Below, piece by piece: positions 22,062 through 34,600 of a DNA stretch of 64,000 nt. Below the pieces are notes generated by a model. It had not been told where the DNA came from. It made no database searches and was given only the letters and a program-made list of their open reading frames with translations. The translations under genes were made by a program, and so were the position numbers. The stretch is taken from positions 56,748,042-56,812,041 of the forward strand of contig CM060734.1 in assembly GCA_030704615.1 (NCBI GenBank), in the 5' to 3' direction. This DNA comes from Takakia lepidozioides. Taxonomy: Eukaryota > Streptophyta > Takakiopsida > Takakiales > Takakiaceae. Every line of letters starts with the position of its first letter. Position 1 is the first letter of the stretch.

Positions 22062-24684
22062 ATGGTGTGCATTCGGCAAGCCACGGTAATTAGCGTTGCC
22101 TTGCGGTTTCTATAGAATTCACAGGAAAGCATATTGAACAGCATGAATTGACTTCTATGGAGGGTTGATGGCAGGTGGATGACCTGCTGGCCATGCAAAG
22201 CTGCAATCTCATGTGCCTGCCTGAGAATTATCAGATGAAGGTAGAGGCTTCTACTCTAATATCGTCTTATTTGTCATGTAGTCTGTCTATGCGTGTCTTA
22301 TTCCCTCTTCTTAATTGTAAGTTTTTCCTTCTCCGAGACCCGATCACTTCATCTTTAACACCAGAAACGAAGGTTGTTGTGCATCTGTTCGGTGTCAATC
22401 AACTACCTAACAGGCTCCCAGCATAAGCAGGGTTCGAACGATGCATGACCACTGGAACAGAATCATCCTCTGCTGCAGCGTTAGCCCAAATACGAGCTGT
22501 GTAAAGCCCTGTTTATGACTCATGTAATCCAGGAATACCCTCTTCAAGCCCTTGGAGAGTCTGCAGCCACATGGAATTCTATCCTTTGGAGGAATAAAGT
22601 TAATAAGTAAGTGGCATTTGTTACTGACGAAGTTCTAAACGAGTTTGGATGTTGTGCGTCTGTGTAGTATTATTTCTATCACATTTTGTCATGGCCTCAG
22701 CTGCTGTATGTTGCCGAGGACTACAACAAGAAGATCGTTGGATATGTGCTTGCCAAGATGTGAGCGTCACAGTCATATTGTTCTGGCAAATTGCGTCTTT
22801 TTTTAACAATTGAGCGTTGTGTGACCCACATGCCCAGATGTAATTATTCTCAGGGTAGACAAAACTAGAGGTTTGCTGTAGCTGTTGGCACGAACTAGCT
22901 CTTAATAGATTCTCATTAGTGGGAGTGTGCTTTGAGCTTTAGGGAAGAGGAGTCATCAGAGTGTCATGGGCACATCACGTCACTGGCAGTGCTACGAACA
23001 CACCGCAAGCTTGGCCTCGCCACCAAGCTTATGAGTGCTGCACGTAAGTACTTGCTCCCTCTGTCAGCTGCTGGGTCATCTGGATCCGTTCTTGTTCTCT
23101 CTCATAGACATTTACACTGCAGGATGTGGCCCCTCTGGAAGGGGATGCTAGGACATCTGAGTTCTTTTGGACAGTGTCAGGCTTCTAGTTGAAGGGGATC
23201 TTTACAGAGAAGTTTGGCTCACCTTGTGAGGAGGCTAGGCTCTTCTAGATTTCTGCCAAGTTTATTTATCCTTATGGGTATTACTTTGTAATAGAAGTCT
23301 ATCCTTACTATCGCTTGTCACTTCATGTCTGGTTCAGTTTGAAAGTCAATTCAATAAAATGTCAGTTGTACACAAGCAGCTGAAGAATCCTTGTAATGCG
23401 CCACTTGAGGGGCAATTGTCTTGGTTGACCGAAATATTTTGTAGCCTATCGGTGAACATGGTGTGCGCTAAGCAGAGACATAGAAGCTGGGGGTTGATTG
23501 TGGAGCGTGTTGGTGGGCACAGAACAAGCAATGCAAGAGGTTTTTGGAGCTGAATATGTGTCTCTGCATGTGCGTAAAAGTAATCGTGCTGCATTCCACC
23601 TCTATACTGAGACCCTGGGCTACAGGTACACATCAAGTTTGAACTCAGAAGCAATCTCAACCCAAGCACTTTGATTAGAGAGTACCATACGAGTAGTTTC
23701 GAGGCTCAAGCTGAGGTTATGACAGATTTAGAATGCCAAGGTATAGGGGCTTTCACAAACTTATTTGGATAAATAATTTTCATATCCTTGCTTTTTGAAG
23801 ACTCTAGTTGGTCATGTGCTTCCAGTAAATATGTAACCTGCAAAACTTGTTCTGGCGTAACCCTAAGCCAATGATCTCCCAGCATGTAAGATCCCCTTTC
23901 TTCCTCATTGCTGTCGCTCTCCAGTCTTCCCATGCAGTTTTCTGAAAGTGGGTTGGGTTTCTTAGTTTATGGTTTTGTCTCTCCATGCTAACAGCGTGTG
24001 GCATTTGGGGGGGGAGTAGGATAAATGATATTGAAGCCAAGTATTATGCAGACAGTGAGGATGCATATGATATGCGCAAGCTGCTGAAAAGTAAGCCTGA
24101 CAAAGGTGGGTCCTCTTACCTTTCTCTGTGATTTGATCTTTAGACTCCCAAACTTTTTGTGGATACTCAGTCGGATAGAGCACTGAGTGCCCACCCAGGT
24201 GATTCTGGGTTCAAAAATCCTACTACATTGTCGGGCGTGGTATATTCTTCTCTCCCGTCCCTTGGGCGGTGTCCCTTGAGCCTTGTGCTCGGCGGCTCAT
24301 GGTGAGGTTACTCCAAATGAGGTTCTATTTCCTCTCACTGTAATTGAGGGACCTGATTTGAAGCATATACTTCATTGCTGGAAGAATAAGAAAGCTGCTT
24401 GTCCTGGTGTTGCTTGGTAGGTTCTCAGTAAATAAGACTGAGAATGCTGGAGAAACTGGTTAATATGATAGCATTGGGTTGCAGCTGAGGGTAAGGCAGA
24501 GGGGGGCAAAAGAGTGTCAGAGAGAACTGGAGAGCGAGTAAGCAAGGATAAGGATGAAGGTGGGGCCAGACGGGGGAAGAATGATCGCAGTGAAGTCACG
24601 CCTGTCGACTTCCCTGAGAAAGAGCACCATAAGAAGGGCACAGAGGTATCCTTGAAAGAGACTAGTGCAGGTGGTGTGGGTTGA
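22062..24684 (+). CDS. NAA10: N-alpha-acetyltransferase NAA10 (NatA catalytic subunit)
   Basis: Catalytic subunit of NatA, which with NAA15 acetylates N-termini exposed after Met removal as proteins leave the ribosome. Seven exons join in phase: 22062-22085, 22175-22240, 22668-22759, 22943-23043, 23523-23625, 24020-24105 and 24485-24684, giving 223 aa. The GNAT fold is complete. The N-terminus reads [20 protein letters not shown]; the acetyl-CoA loop is RKLGLA at residues 82-87; then come [16 protein letters not shown] and [19 protein letters not shown]. The last exon encodes a charged, low-complexity tail of about 65 residues, common in NAA10 but poorly conserved. It is divergent from ATAD5. 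Confidence 0.95.
24161..24340 (+). mobile_element. tRNA-derived SINE-like sequence in NAA10 intron
   Basis: A Pol III A-box-like word (CTCAGTCGGATAGAGC, from 24167) is followed about 40 bp later by a B-box-like word (GGGTTCAAAAATCC, 24208-24221). The pair lacks a full tRNA cloverleaf, so it looks like a SINE head rather than a tRNA. A GC-rich body follows to about 24340. It lies within the last NAA10 intron. The B box is imperfect. Confidence 0.45.
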
Positions 24685-25270
24685 ATGTAAAGGGGATTCA
24701 AGTCCCTTGCAATATTAAATGAGGTGGTGTGAAACGGCTTCGATTCAACATCTTTTTACTGTTGGAGTCCAATGGAATCTGGTGTTGTAAAAGCTAGGCA
24801 GGTGGAACCGATATCCAACTTGTTGAGCGTCTCTCCGGATTTTCCTATATACTGGCAATGCTTGCTCAAATCCATGAGCGATGGAAGCTCAAATCTACAT
24901 GTAGTTAGTGTTTTTTTGCAGCATATCGCTTCACACCCTCATGACAGACCTGACTATGTCACTTGGTGGGGGCCATACAGCCATGAGTTTTGCCAAGAAG
25001 TGTTTAGGGTTGCTCCATCAACATGCAGGCCCTAATTGTGGAGGTCATGCTAATCTATTCTCCTTCCCCCATGTCTTTCCAAGTAACTTGCACCCGTTAG
25101 TCTTTCTGCAATTTTCCCCCGCTCACCTCAAAAGATTGCAAACTCACAGGCAGCCGTTGCCACTGGAACTCCCAATTGTAGCTAGCTAATCTTTATACAC
25201 AAGGGGAATTACTTTTCACCCACCTCACCATTGTCTTTCATGTTAGATTTTACTTAGAACTTGCCTCTCT
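24685..25270. other. NAA10 3' flank
   Basis: I see no gene. The sequence probably includes the NAA10 3' UTR. Two small overlapping plus-strand ORFs at 24772-25189 show no family features. Confidence 0.5.
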
Positions 25271-25274
25271 AGGT

Positions 25275-26000
25275 TGCTTAGCTTTCAATGCGACCACAAT
25301 CAATGCACCCCACTGTAGGTAGCCTCGCCTACATACTTGTTTATGTAGGCTGCTTTGCTTTCAATGCGTCCACAATTGATGCACCCCGATGTAATTAGCC
25401 TCACTTACCTCGCGGTTTGGGACATGTCAACGGGAAACAAACAAACAAACAAACAAACTAGCTTCCTTCATATATAGACTAGGGTAGCATGTGCCGTTAG
25501 CCCAAGTGTCCATTGTCATCTAAGTCCAAGTGCAATCCCCTATGTATCAAAGTGCGACTCCTATGTGAGGCCCAAATGCAACCTGTAGGGTAGCCTTTGC
25601 CGTTGGCCCAAGTGTCCAATGTCATCTAAGTGAGTTTTTTTCCAGAGAGTCTACGACCAGATTTGAACTGGAGCCCTTTCCCTTGATATCTCTCCCATCG
25701 AGGCTCCACCCATTGTCCCAAAGAATGCCCACTTTGCCATTTTTGCTATTTTTCCTGAATTTCCAACGACCAAAAGTACTTGGAATTCCACATCTCCCAC
25801 ACCGCAGGTCCAAAGATCGTGAGACCAAGCCCATGCACCCCTCCTCGTCGAGGGCTTTCCAACGGTACCAAGCACCAAGGTTGGGGCCTTGCGGTTTGGG
25901 ACATCTCAACGACGCTACAAAACAAAATAAAACAAACATCTCGATTCATATATTGATAGGGTAGCCTGTGTCGTTGGCCCAAGTGTCCAGGGTCTATGCG
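25275..26000. repeat. Locally duplicated repeat block
   Basis: Several words recur in order. CTTTCAATGCG.CCACAAT appears near 25283 and 25349. GCGGTTTGGGACAT.TCAACG appears near 25411 and 25890. A GTAGCCT..G.CGTTGGCCCAAG block appears near 25484, 25590 and 25960. The two larger copies are about 475 bp apart. An (AAAC)n/(CAAA)n microsatellite (25436-25459) sits in the first. The 25620-25880 segment between them is open on the minus strand for 105 codons, but I could not identify it. Confidence 0.7.
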
Positions 26001-29000
26001 AAAAACCCAGAGGGGATGAGGACGTCCAAGGGAGTGGCTGAAGCCATGAAGTTTGCGATGAACGAGACCCGCAAGAAGCTCATGAGCGCATTTGTGAAGC
26101 AACTGAGAACCCTGCTTTTGGTCCTATGTTCTTGGACCAAATGAGGATCCACTGGAACAACAACACCAAACCGGAGATGACACAAGATAAGCTTCACCGC
26201 TTGTCAATTGCGTGCGTGGAGTCGGACCAGAAAGTGAAATGGTTGGAGATTTGGAATTCTGATCCAAAGCGAAAAGAGACGAAGCCACTGGGCACATCAG
26301 ACCCTTCAGCGACCAAGTTTTCGATACATGGCTGCACAAAGCCACCTACTGGAGCAAGGTAATCTTTCCAACTATCTTTGCTTGGACATTTGTAATGATC
26401 TTCCCTAGCATGGACTCTAATAGATGCATGTGTGTCTTCACAGATTGAGGCTCGTGCAACCCAGGTATTGGAGAAGCAGCTGCATGATTACAAGATTACG
26501 ATGACTGATCCCGAAGACACTCTCGAGGACTACTTGAGGAAGTGGAAGGCGAGTGCATGGAAAAACTGCTTCTTCCGAGAGTTTGCCAGAGAGGGGGCAT
26601 CTCGCGCACAAATGAGTTCGAGCAGCAGTTCGGAGCTGAGGGAGCAATGAAGAGGGTCCTGTACAAGTGCGTGCTCACACAAACTGTTGAGTTTTGGAGT
26701 GTGACAAACAGTGAGGATTTTCGACCTCTAGCCATGCTTGTGCCTCTTTGGCTGTCTTGTATGACTGTCACAGTGTGGTTTTTTTGGCATTGGGCACTTC
26801 ACCCTATCTACTAAGAATGTAATTTCATTTTCCTCTTCTGTTGCTTGTGGTCTACTAAGACAGTACTTTCTTTATTTTGGTGTATCCTGCTTTTTAAATT
26901 TTTCGCTTCTGCTGCTTGTGGTCTACTGTGTTCCTCATTGTCATGTTTCATTGCACCCCCAAATTGCGTGCGTCGACGCACGCATTTTGTGAATGGCACA
27001 CACCATGTTTTTTTGCCTCCACTTTATAATAGTGACGCTGGTTTGTTTTGTAGGTATATCCAAAACGTGCTCATTCCAGGGAACAACCTTAGTAAGTACC
27101 TTGGCTTCATCGACTTATGGTCTGACCTTGCCAACAACAAACCATGTACACTGCAGCCATCCTGAGGGACTACGGGAGATATCATCTGAAGGATTGTTGC
27201 TGGTATATTGATATACCCAAATCAGATTGCCCCTGGTATGAGTTGCAGATACGGAATTAGAATGACAATGCAGAGTCTTTGGCCCCTCTAACTGACAAGG
27301 ATTTGCATGAGAGAAACCTTCGGAACCTCACTGAGAAGGAACCCGCAGCCAGTAAAACTCCATCGAGGGGGAAGAGAAAGGGAAAGGGCCCAAAGGACAA
27401 GGGGAAGGAGAAGAGCACCCAAGGGGATGCTGCAGGGGCTGACATTGCACAGACCCCAGTTCAAACTAAGGGGGGAAGACGCAAGGGGAAGTTTGAGCTA
27501 TACGACGCAGTCGAGCACCCATCTTGAATGCAAATGCGGACTTGTGAATGACTCATTCCTTACCATGATGGAGAGCAGGAAAGCTGGTTACAGTGGAGAA
27601 CCTTCTGCAACGTGGGACAAGCTGTGTGCGTTTCTTGAGTCGGTAAGGCAATTTCCCTGGTTTTTGCTTGTAATTGTTCTAGAGTTGGGATTTTTAGTGA
27701 TTTCATATTTTCGCAATTATCTTTTGCATGTTTTGAAAGGGCAGACTTGGGTGAATGGTGCTCAGAAACCGTATGGTGTAGAGATGGTGCTTGTGGACAT
27801 TATGGATGGGCTGCCTGTACTGGACATCCTCCCAACTGGCACTTACCCAACCTAGAATGCATTTGACGACATGTAAGGCAGTGGGTCCTTTCATTTTGCA
27901 AGTTCTTTCTATCCGATGGAGGGGTGCTTGTTATGATTCAGTCCATTACCACGAAATGTCAACGGGAGCTTGCAAGCTATCCGAAGGCCTCAGGGATGAA
28001 AAACATGGAATGGTGTGAACAGCCTGTACCTGACAAAGGGCGACTGTCCGGGACAAAAGGTAATCTTCCTATCCTTCCCTACTTCATTTCAAACAGTGTC
28101 ATAGCATTGGAAGCAAAGGGGTGAACTTACATTGTTGAATTATGTTCAAATTTTGTTTGCATTGCGTCTTATGTTCTTCTTGCTGTCATGTGTGTAGACC
28201 CGACTTTTTGAAGCCGTGTGCCTTGTCAGGATGCACCCTGCTTCCACTCCTGCAGCAGTGAAGAAGTTCAGGCTTCATGGGGGAGGTGTTTTCATCAACG
28301 AAAAATTCGATCCAGTGGTAGAGGACATGCACTACAATTACGTTGATTCCAATGTTTGTTTGAGAAAGTCGAATTCCACACCATGGAGAGGGGCGAAGGA
28401 GAAGAGCCCTGCTTTTATTCAGACAATTATAGAGACTTGTTCTGATCCGGGGGCGCGCATTGTGAACCTCACTCTTGGAACAAGTTTGAGCCCTTTCATG
28501 TTGTGGTGTTTTTTGCTTGTTACACATTCGTTGCGTCTTTCTAACAATAAAGTGTATTGCAGGGGCTTCGTACCATGCTTGCAAGGCAGCAGGCAGGCGT
28601 TTGTTTGCTATGGAAGGGGATGCGGCCATTTTCACTGACCTCCTCCAGAACTTGCAAAGGCCAGCGCGTGCCGCCTAGGAACATGAGGGTTTAGTGCTTG
28701 TGGAAATCAACGAGGGGGACGACAAAAACCTGGATGATGATTTCGCATGTGAGTAAGTTGAATTTTATGTACGCTTTTGACTTCTCCCACGCAACCCCCC
28801 CCCCCCCCCCCCCCCCCCCCCTTTCTCTTCCAAGGTGGCTAATGGAATGCGTTTAATTTGGGTGGTAGGATACTGGAAGCTATTCATTTGCACGACGTCT
28901 CTGTTCTTCAGAGTGACTTGTGGTGCAACCTTTCACGTTCATACATCCTATCAGACTACGCCGAGGCCATTGCTCGACAACAGTGTTTCATGGTATCCTC

Positions 29001-29052
29001 AAAGCACAAAAGACACCTCGGAGCTCGGGTTTTCATCGATGATATATGCTGA
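25985..29052 (+). pseudogene. Decayed intron-containing gene with amino-methyltransferase-like domain
   Basis: Coding-like segments on the plus strand are separated by intron-like sequence and broken by frameshifts and stops. In order: 25985-26360 (MKFAMNETRKKLMSAFV, then a frame change to LDQMRIHWNNNTKPEMTQD); 26444-26700 after a TTCACAG acceptor (IEARATQVLEKQLHDYK); a basic Lys/Gly stretch at 27279-27527; 27535-27645; 27737-27855 (YGVEMVLVDIMDGLPVLDI); 27910-28062 (DGGVLVMIQSITTK); 28200-28480; 28560-28675 (ACKAAGRRLFAMEGD); and possibly 28858-29052. The order is a DPPY-position motif, then a GG-strand, then a C-terminal glycine motif LGTGAS with an acidic ligand (MEGD). This resembles the permuted beta class of DNA N6-adenine/N4-cytosine methyltransferases. 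The catalytic D/N-PP-Y/F is not present as such (DIMD). It may be a transposon gene or a captured host gene. Confidence 0.5.
28795..28821. repeat. 27-bp poly-C tract
   Basis: An uninterrupted run of 27 C on the plus strand (G on the minus strand), in an intron-like part of the decayed gene. Length in the assembly may be unreliable. Confidence 0.9.
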
Positions 29053-30149
29053 AGTTTCAGGGGATACTTGTAGTGACTGATGTGAAGTACTTTTTGTTTT
29101 TTTTTCTCCTGATGTGGCGACTATCACTCGTTTTCTGAACCTACAAAATTTTGTAATAAAATGGCTATGTGATCTAAATATACTTATGCACATGTGGACC
29201 AAATATGAGCTTGAACCAAGTTGATTCAATGGGTCATTCTAGTGTTGAACGCAGTTACGTGTCATAGAGACGGAAAATTGTGTTTCGCCTGCAGATAATT
29301 TTTTTTTAATTCCATTTTCAAGCCATATGCTTAATGATAGCATATGCAATGCGCGTGCAAAATTTGGGAGTAAACAAAAATCATTTGGACCCATAACCAG
29401 ATTTTGTTCTCTCATTTGCACTCCAAAGTTGAGTTATCTTCAACTTCATGCACTCTTCATAGAGAGTTCTATAAAAGTGACCCTAGAAACACACTTATTT
29501 TTTTCCATTTTTTTTTTGTCCCATTTTTTGCATGGATGTAGTGGTGCAAAGCCCGATGTCACAGAACAAAATAGAGCTAAGAATAAAATCATTACGCCCC
29601 TCAAAACCGCAATCATATATTTTCTAAATGCAAATATTTATTTTAAATTCATTTAAATTCGATTTAATTCAAAATTGGTGCAAGGGTGAGTGCCTTGTTG
29701 GGAAGTTTTTTTTTTTTTTTTTTTTTTTTCTTCTTGCTGGATCTTTGTACATGTGTTGCACACCTATTTAAGCACATGTAGGAAAAAATGAAGCTTGAGC
29801 CACATTTGTTTGTTGGGTGCAATGGCATGAGAGGATTTTCTTTCACATTAATAAACAAAAATTGGTTGATAGGGTGAATGCGTCATTGGGGGGGCAAATG
29901 ATTTTGTTTGGGTTTGAAACTTTGCATGCGTGTACGTTGCGCACATACATGTAATTATTGAATGACATATTTGATGCACACACACATTGAAGGTTGTTGT
30001 TTGCATTTCGTTTATAATGAAATGTATGGTTGCAAGGACACATTATAATATATGTCCCTATGTTCATTTGTTCGTATCAGGACTTTGTCCATCCCTTCCT
30101 GGTCTTTTCTCTTGGCACCCCATCCGAAAACAATCCAAGTACATCAGGC
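29053..30149. other. AT-rich intergenic or transposon-internal DNA
   Basis: No gene is seen. The stretch is AT-rich with homopolymer runs and no long open frame of recognisable content. Confidence 0.5.
29706..29729. repeat. 24-bp poly-T tract
   Basis: An uninterrupted run of 24 T. It could be a microsatellite or the reverse-strand poly(A) tail of a retroposed sequence; no retroelement body could be confirmed next to it. Confidence 0.85.
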
Positions 30150-30715
30150 GGGAGCCGTGGGTGAGACGCCGCCCCCACGGTACCGGACGATGATGACGAT
30201 GACAGTGATAGTGACAGTGACAACAACAATGAGCATGGAATTAACCAGGAGGATGTGCAAGCCATGGAGGATCTCTTAATGCATCATGTGGGCGCTGATG
30301 CATCCCATGAAGAGGGAACCCGACCAATCGATGATCCTGAAATGGCCCCCTCAAATGACATGGAAAGGGAGGCGAGAACTCCATTGTACGAAGAGACGAA
30401 AGTGAGACGACTTTCAACAATCTTATTTTTGCTCAATCTTCAAATTCGATTTGGTATAAGTAATGTTGGGATGTCTGCCATAATGCGAACTATTACAGAC
30501 TATATCCTTGCTCTACACTTGAAACCCAAGATGTCGCGGTCGCGGAAAGAGGCGCGAAGTCTTGGACTCTGTGGGGATGGGCTATAAGATTTTTCATGCA
30601 TGTCCATGTGATAAAACCCTATACTACGAAGTGGATTCGCATCTCACCAAGTGCCCAGAGTGCAAGAAAGCCCGATATGGGGATGATGTCCAAGGGGAAA
30701 AAAAGTAACACCAAG
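30150..30715 (+). pseudogene. TNP2-type (CACTA/En-Spm) transposase fragment
   Basis: N-terminal part of a TNP2-like CACTA transposase. An acidic Asp/Ser-rich start is followed by EREARTPLYEETKVRRLSTI and LLNLQIRFGISNVGMSAI, a block typical of plant TNP2 proteins. The frame then changes near 30560. It continues as VLDSVGMGYKIFHACPCDKT and LTKCPECKKARYGDD, the cysteine-containing segment that precedes the catalytic domain. A stop follows at about 30707, and the catalytic and DUF4218 parts are absent. The copy is therefore truncated and shifted. Family assignment is from remembered motif patterns. Confidence 0.68.
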
Positions 30716-31670
30716 TTGCCCCTCGCGCACGGAGCCACTTTCTAGCGAAGTATCGAGACTCGAGAGTGGGAGTTTGTTGTAAGACGAGAGTGCAGCTAGG
30801 TAGTGTCTTCGGATGTGTGAATGTCGTTTGTAGCGTAAGGGGAGCGTGCGCCGCGAGCGTGGTGTGCGGTGTGGGACTGACATTGACATTGTATGTAGAG
30901 GAGCAGGAAAGCAGGCCTTCCCCAACCCACATTGGGCTCAACGCGTGACAATGGTGCTCAGAGGCGGAGCGGCCGGATACTAAAAATGGGAGGCACGGGG
31001 GACCCTTTAGTGGAGTCATCTGATTCGGAGAAGAGTAACGACAGTGAGGCGGATAGGGATTTCCTGGCTTCCGAGGCCGAAGACTAGGGAGGTTCAAGTG
31101 CAGAGGCAGCTGAAATGAATCCGAAGGTGAATGAGATTTCCACCAGCACGGTACATCCAAACTTTTTTGCTACTCTGCTTTGCTCTCTCTCTCCCAAATG
31201 GTCTAGTTCAAAAGCCTACTTCAAAAGCAGATCCAACCTGGAGCCCTGACTACTATGAGCCTTCTACAGTACTATTGCTTTTCTGCCACTGTCTTCCATT
31301 CGCTTTCTCTCTCATGTGTTAACGTGAAGTGAAATCGTTTATGAGTAGCATCATGTAAGATTTCTGGCAATCTGAAAATAAGGTGGAACACCCCAACATG
31401 AACAGATTGCAGACATTTAGCATGGTTGGGGTACTTGCAATTACTTCCTGCCAACATACAAAAAGGCAGAGGCAAGACTGTAAGGGAAAAAAAAACCCTA
31501 CTTAGGAGAAAACACTAGACATGAAAACAAACAAACCCTAAGAACCGTACATAGCAATGCCTCAGATCCTTGTAAACCCTGCTAAATCCTCCACAAAACC
31601 CTACATAACATTGCCTCATATTCTCCAAAAATCCACACGAGGAATCCGTGTCGTGCAGCATATGTTGTAG
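30716..31670 (+). other. Transposon-internal sequence with short acidic ORF
   Basis: Contains a Ser/Asp/Glu-rich open segment (SDSEKSNDSEADRDFLASEA) ending at 31087. It could be the start or end of a transposon gene. The rest looks intron-like. Confidence 0.4.
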
Positions 31671-34600
31671 TGATTGCAAGGATATTTGTTACTTCAGGAT
31701 GCAAAATGCAGGCCCACAAGATTAGAAAAGAAGATTGGCACAGTGAAATTCCGAGCTGGAGATTTGCAGAAACCTGTGAAATTTGGGCTTGCCACATCCA
31801 CAGACTTCATGGAGTTTTGGGTTAGCCTTTACCCTCCACATGTAGGAGATCTTTCAGTTCCAGATATGCTTTTGAAGTCAAATAGCATGATGCCCTTCCA
31901 TGCTGCAGATGCAGTGCTTTATGTAATGATGCAGGCACGTGGAAAGCAACAGAGGACACAAGCAATCCTACTGTACCTGGAGCCCCAAATTCTACTGGGG
32001 GGCAAGCCTGGTTATATGGGAGTGAAGGGCAGATGTACCCTTCATCTTCATCCTTCCAACAGGGAGTAGGAGGCAACTACAAAACCAACAACCCTACTAC
32101 AGCCAGACTTCCCAGAACCCCATTCCAGCTAATTTCCAGCACCAACACCCTCCCATGCATGGTTACTTCCCCCCTTATTCTTCTCAGCCACCCTCACAGC
32201 AGCCCCCTCGGTCGTCTTTTCAGGGCCCTTCCCAGTATGGAGGCCAGCCGGGAAATCCTCCTTTTGGGAATCATACCTCTACTGTTCCACTGTCTTTTCC
32301 CTATCCACAACAACAAAGTGGGCAGGGTTCTTTCACGGGTCAGGCTCCCCAGTTAAATTGGGGTCATGGGGGAGGATGGGGTGCTGCTCCTGCAGGTGAG
32401 AAGCGATGTACCGTCACTGGACAATACTCTTGGTGTGGAGGGGGCAGATGCGAAGGCTCGGAGGGCAGAGCTTCGGCGGGACGCAAGGAAGGATGAGAAG
32501 GAGTTGATGGAGCAGTGGAAGCAAAGTTCAAGACAAGGTCAGCCTATGTATATTTTGACCACTAATGAGAAAGGGGACCTTGTGAAGGGAAAATCTAAAT
32601 GGCAAGCAAAGCTAAAGGGCCATGTGATACGATGTTTAGACTTTGGGGCAAGCGGAATAAAACACCAGGATGAGAACAAGGTAGCCCTCATTATCAAAGA
32701 GATGGATTCTGAGTTTCGGTATTCACCGTTTCCTCTGAAGGGCAACAAAGTTCGTAATTACATATTGAGTTTTATGAAGAGTGAGAGATCCAAGTGGAAG
32801 AGACAGTGGAAAGTGCATGGGGACCGACCTGAAGAATCCTCCACAAGCATGGAAATCTCTGGTGGCATATTGGTCATCGGCAGAGGGGCAGGAGGAGGCC
32901 GAGGTAAGGGCTAATTCTCGAGCACAAGTAAAGACTACATCCCATGTTGGGCGCACTGGAATTGCAGGGGCAGCAGCGAAATTGGTAAGATCCCTAAATT
33001 TTCCTTGGGTTCAAGCAACCGTACTTAGGTTCAGTCAGTGCCATTTTATGTGGAACTAGCTTGTAGCTAGCTGTTGTTGAAATGTTTGCAGTGATATATT
33101 ATGTCTTATTGCTTATGTGTCATGACCTGGTTATACACAGGGCAAAGGAGGTGTTGGAAGCCCGTCCATTCACGCTTTAACTGCTGCATTGACAACCCCC
33201 AAAGGCTATCCGGAGAGTCGAAGTGCAAGGGTATGTTTTTATGTGCCTCATTTGTAGCTTATGTATTTTGTTTGCAAGCACATTCTGGCTTTAATGACAC
33301 AGAAGGTAGGCGCCACATACTTACCAGTGAGCAGCTGTCATCAGAGCTGGTGGCAGCCAATGCTTTTGAAATGCACACCCCTTCCCGCTTCATTTTCCCT
33401 ACATAGCTTGCCTGACATCCTTAGTGTGCAAAATTCTATTGCTGATTGATGTGGAGTGTCTGCAGGGGTCTGGGTGACGCAGCTGGAGGGGATTTCCACA
33501 TGGAAAAGTGGAGTGGACGACCGGTTGGCACAGATGTCGGTCGACTTACTTGAGAGCTTTCAAGAGGTGAAAGACATGGTGGCCTTGGTACTGAAAGCCG
33601 TGGGTGAGGTGGGGGTTGTTCTTAAAGCCTCGCCTAGCCGTGGGCAAGTAGGTGCAGCAGTTTCTATAATCCCTCCTGCCACAGGTACTATTGCTAAGTC
33701 TTGGAGATGCATTTGAGGGTGCAGAGAAAGATGGGGTTTCACCTTGTGGGGGGCCTTTGCCGAGCCACCTCAGGCAGCTGTGGAGTGTGGTTCCCAAGGT
33801 GAGGTGGAGCTGGTAGAGCTGGAGGGTAGCAAGGAGGTGATGGGGATGAAGGGCGGAGGTAAGCTGGAATTAAATGGAGGAGTGATAATGAAGGGCTCTG
33901 GGGGGGATGCTCCAGTAGCAGGAAAGAGAAAAGTTGGGAGGGTGGCAAAGATGGGAGCAGGACCAGCTGGGGGTGTTGCAGATGAAGTACAAGAGCCTAC
34001 TGGTGTAAAGGTTCTTGACAAACAGGATACCCCGACACCCACTGACTCTTATGTGCAGGCTGAGCAAATTCAACACACCAACCTGACAAAAGGGGGAGGT
34101 AAGGGAAAGGGACGAGTGCCAGATGTGAAGGACACTGAGGGGGAGGGAGTGTTGGGGGGAAGAGGCAAAGCTGGGGGGGCTGCAAAGAAGAGGGCTCTTG
34201 TACAGGTTCGTATCCAGCAACTGTCTGATGAAGGAAGTGAAGATGTGAGAAAAGCTGGGAGGGTTGCAAAGATGACAGCAGGACCTGCTGGGGGTGTTGC
34301 AGATGAGGACGTACATGCACCTACTGCTGTGGCGGTGTGTGACAAACAGGAGGACCCCACCCCCACTGACTCTTATGTGCAGGAGGGTACTGTGGTAAAT
34401 CAAGACACCAACCTGACAAAAGGAGGAGGTAAGGCAAAGGGATGAGTGGATGTGAAGGATACTGATGAGGGGAGGGGTGTGATGGGGGGAAGAGGTAAAG
34501 CTGGGGGGGGGGGAAGAGGAAAGCTCATCTACAGGGCATCCAACAACTGTCTGATGATGGAAGTGAAGATGTGGCGCCTGCAGACGATAGTGCGCATCTG

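Noticed and set aside
22431-22450. B-box-like GGGTTCGAACGATGC in an NAA10 intron
   Set aside because: No A box at a suitable distance, and no tRNA fold.
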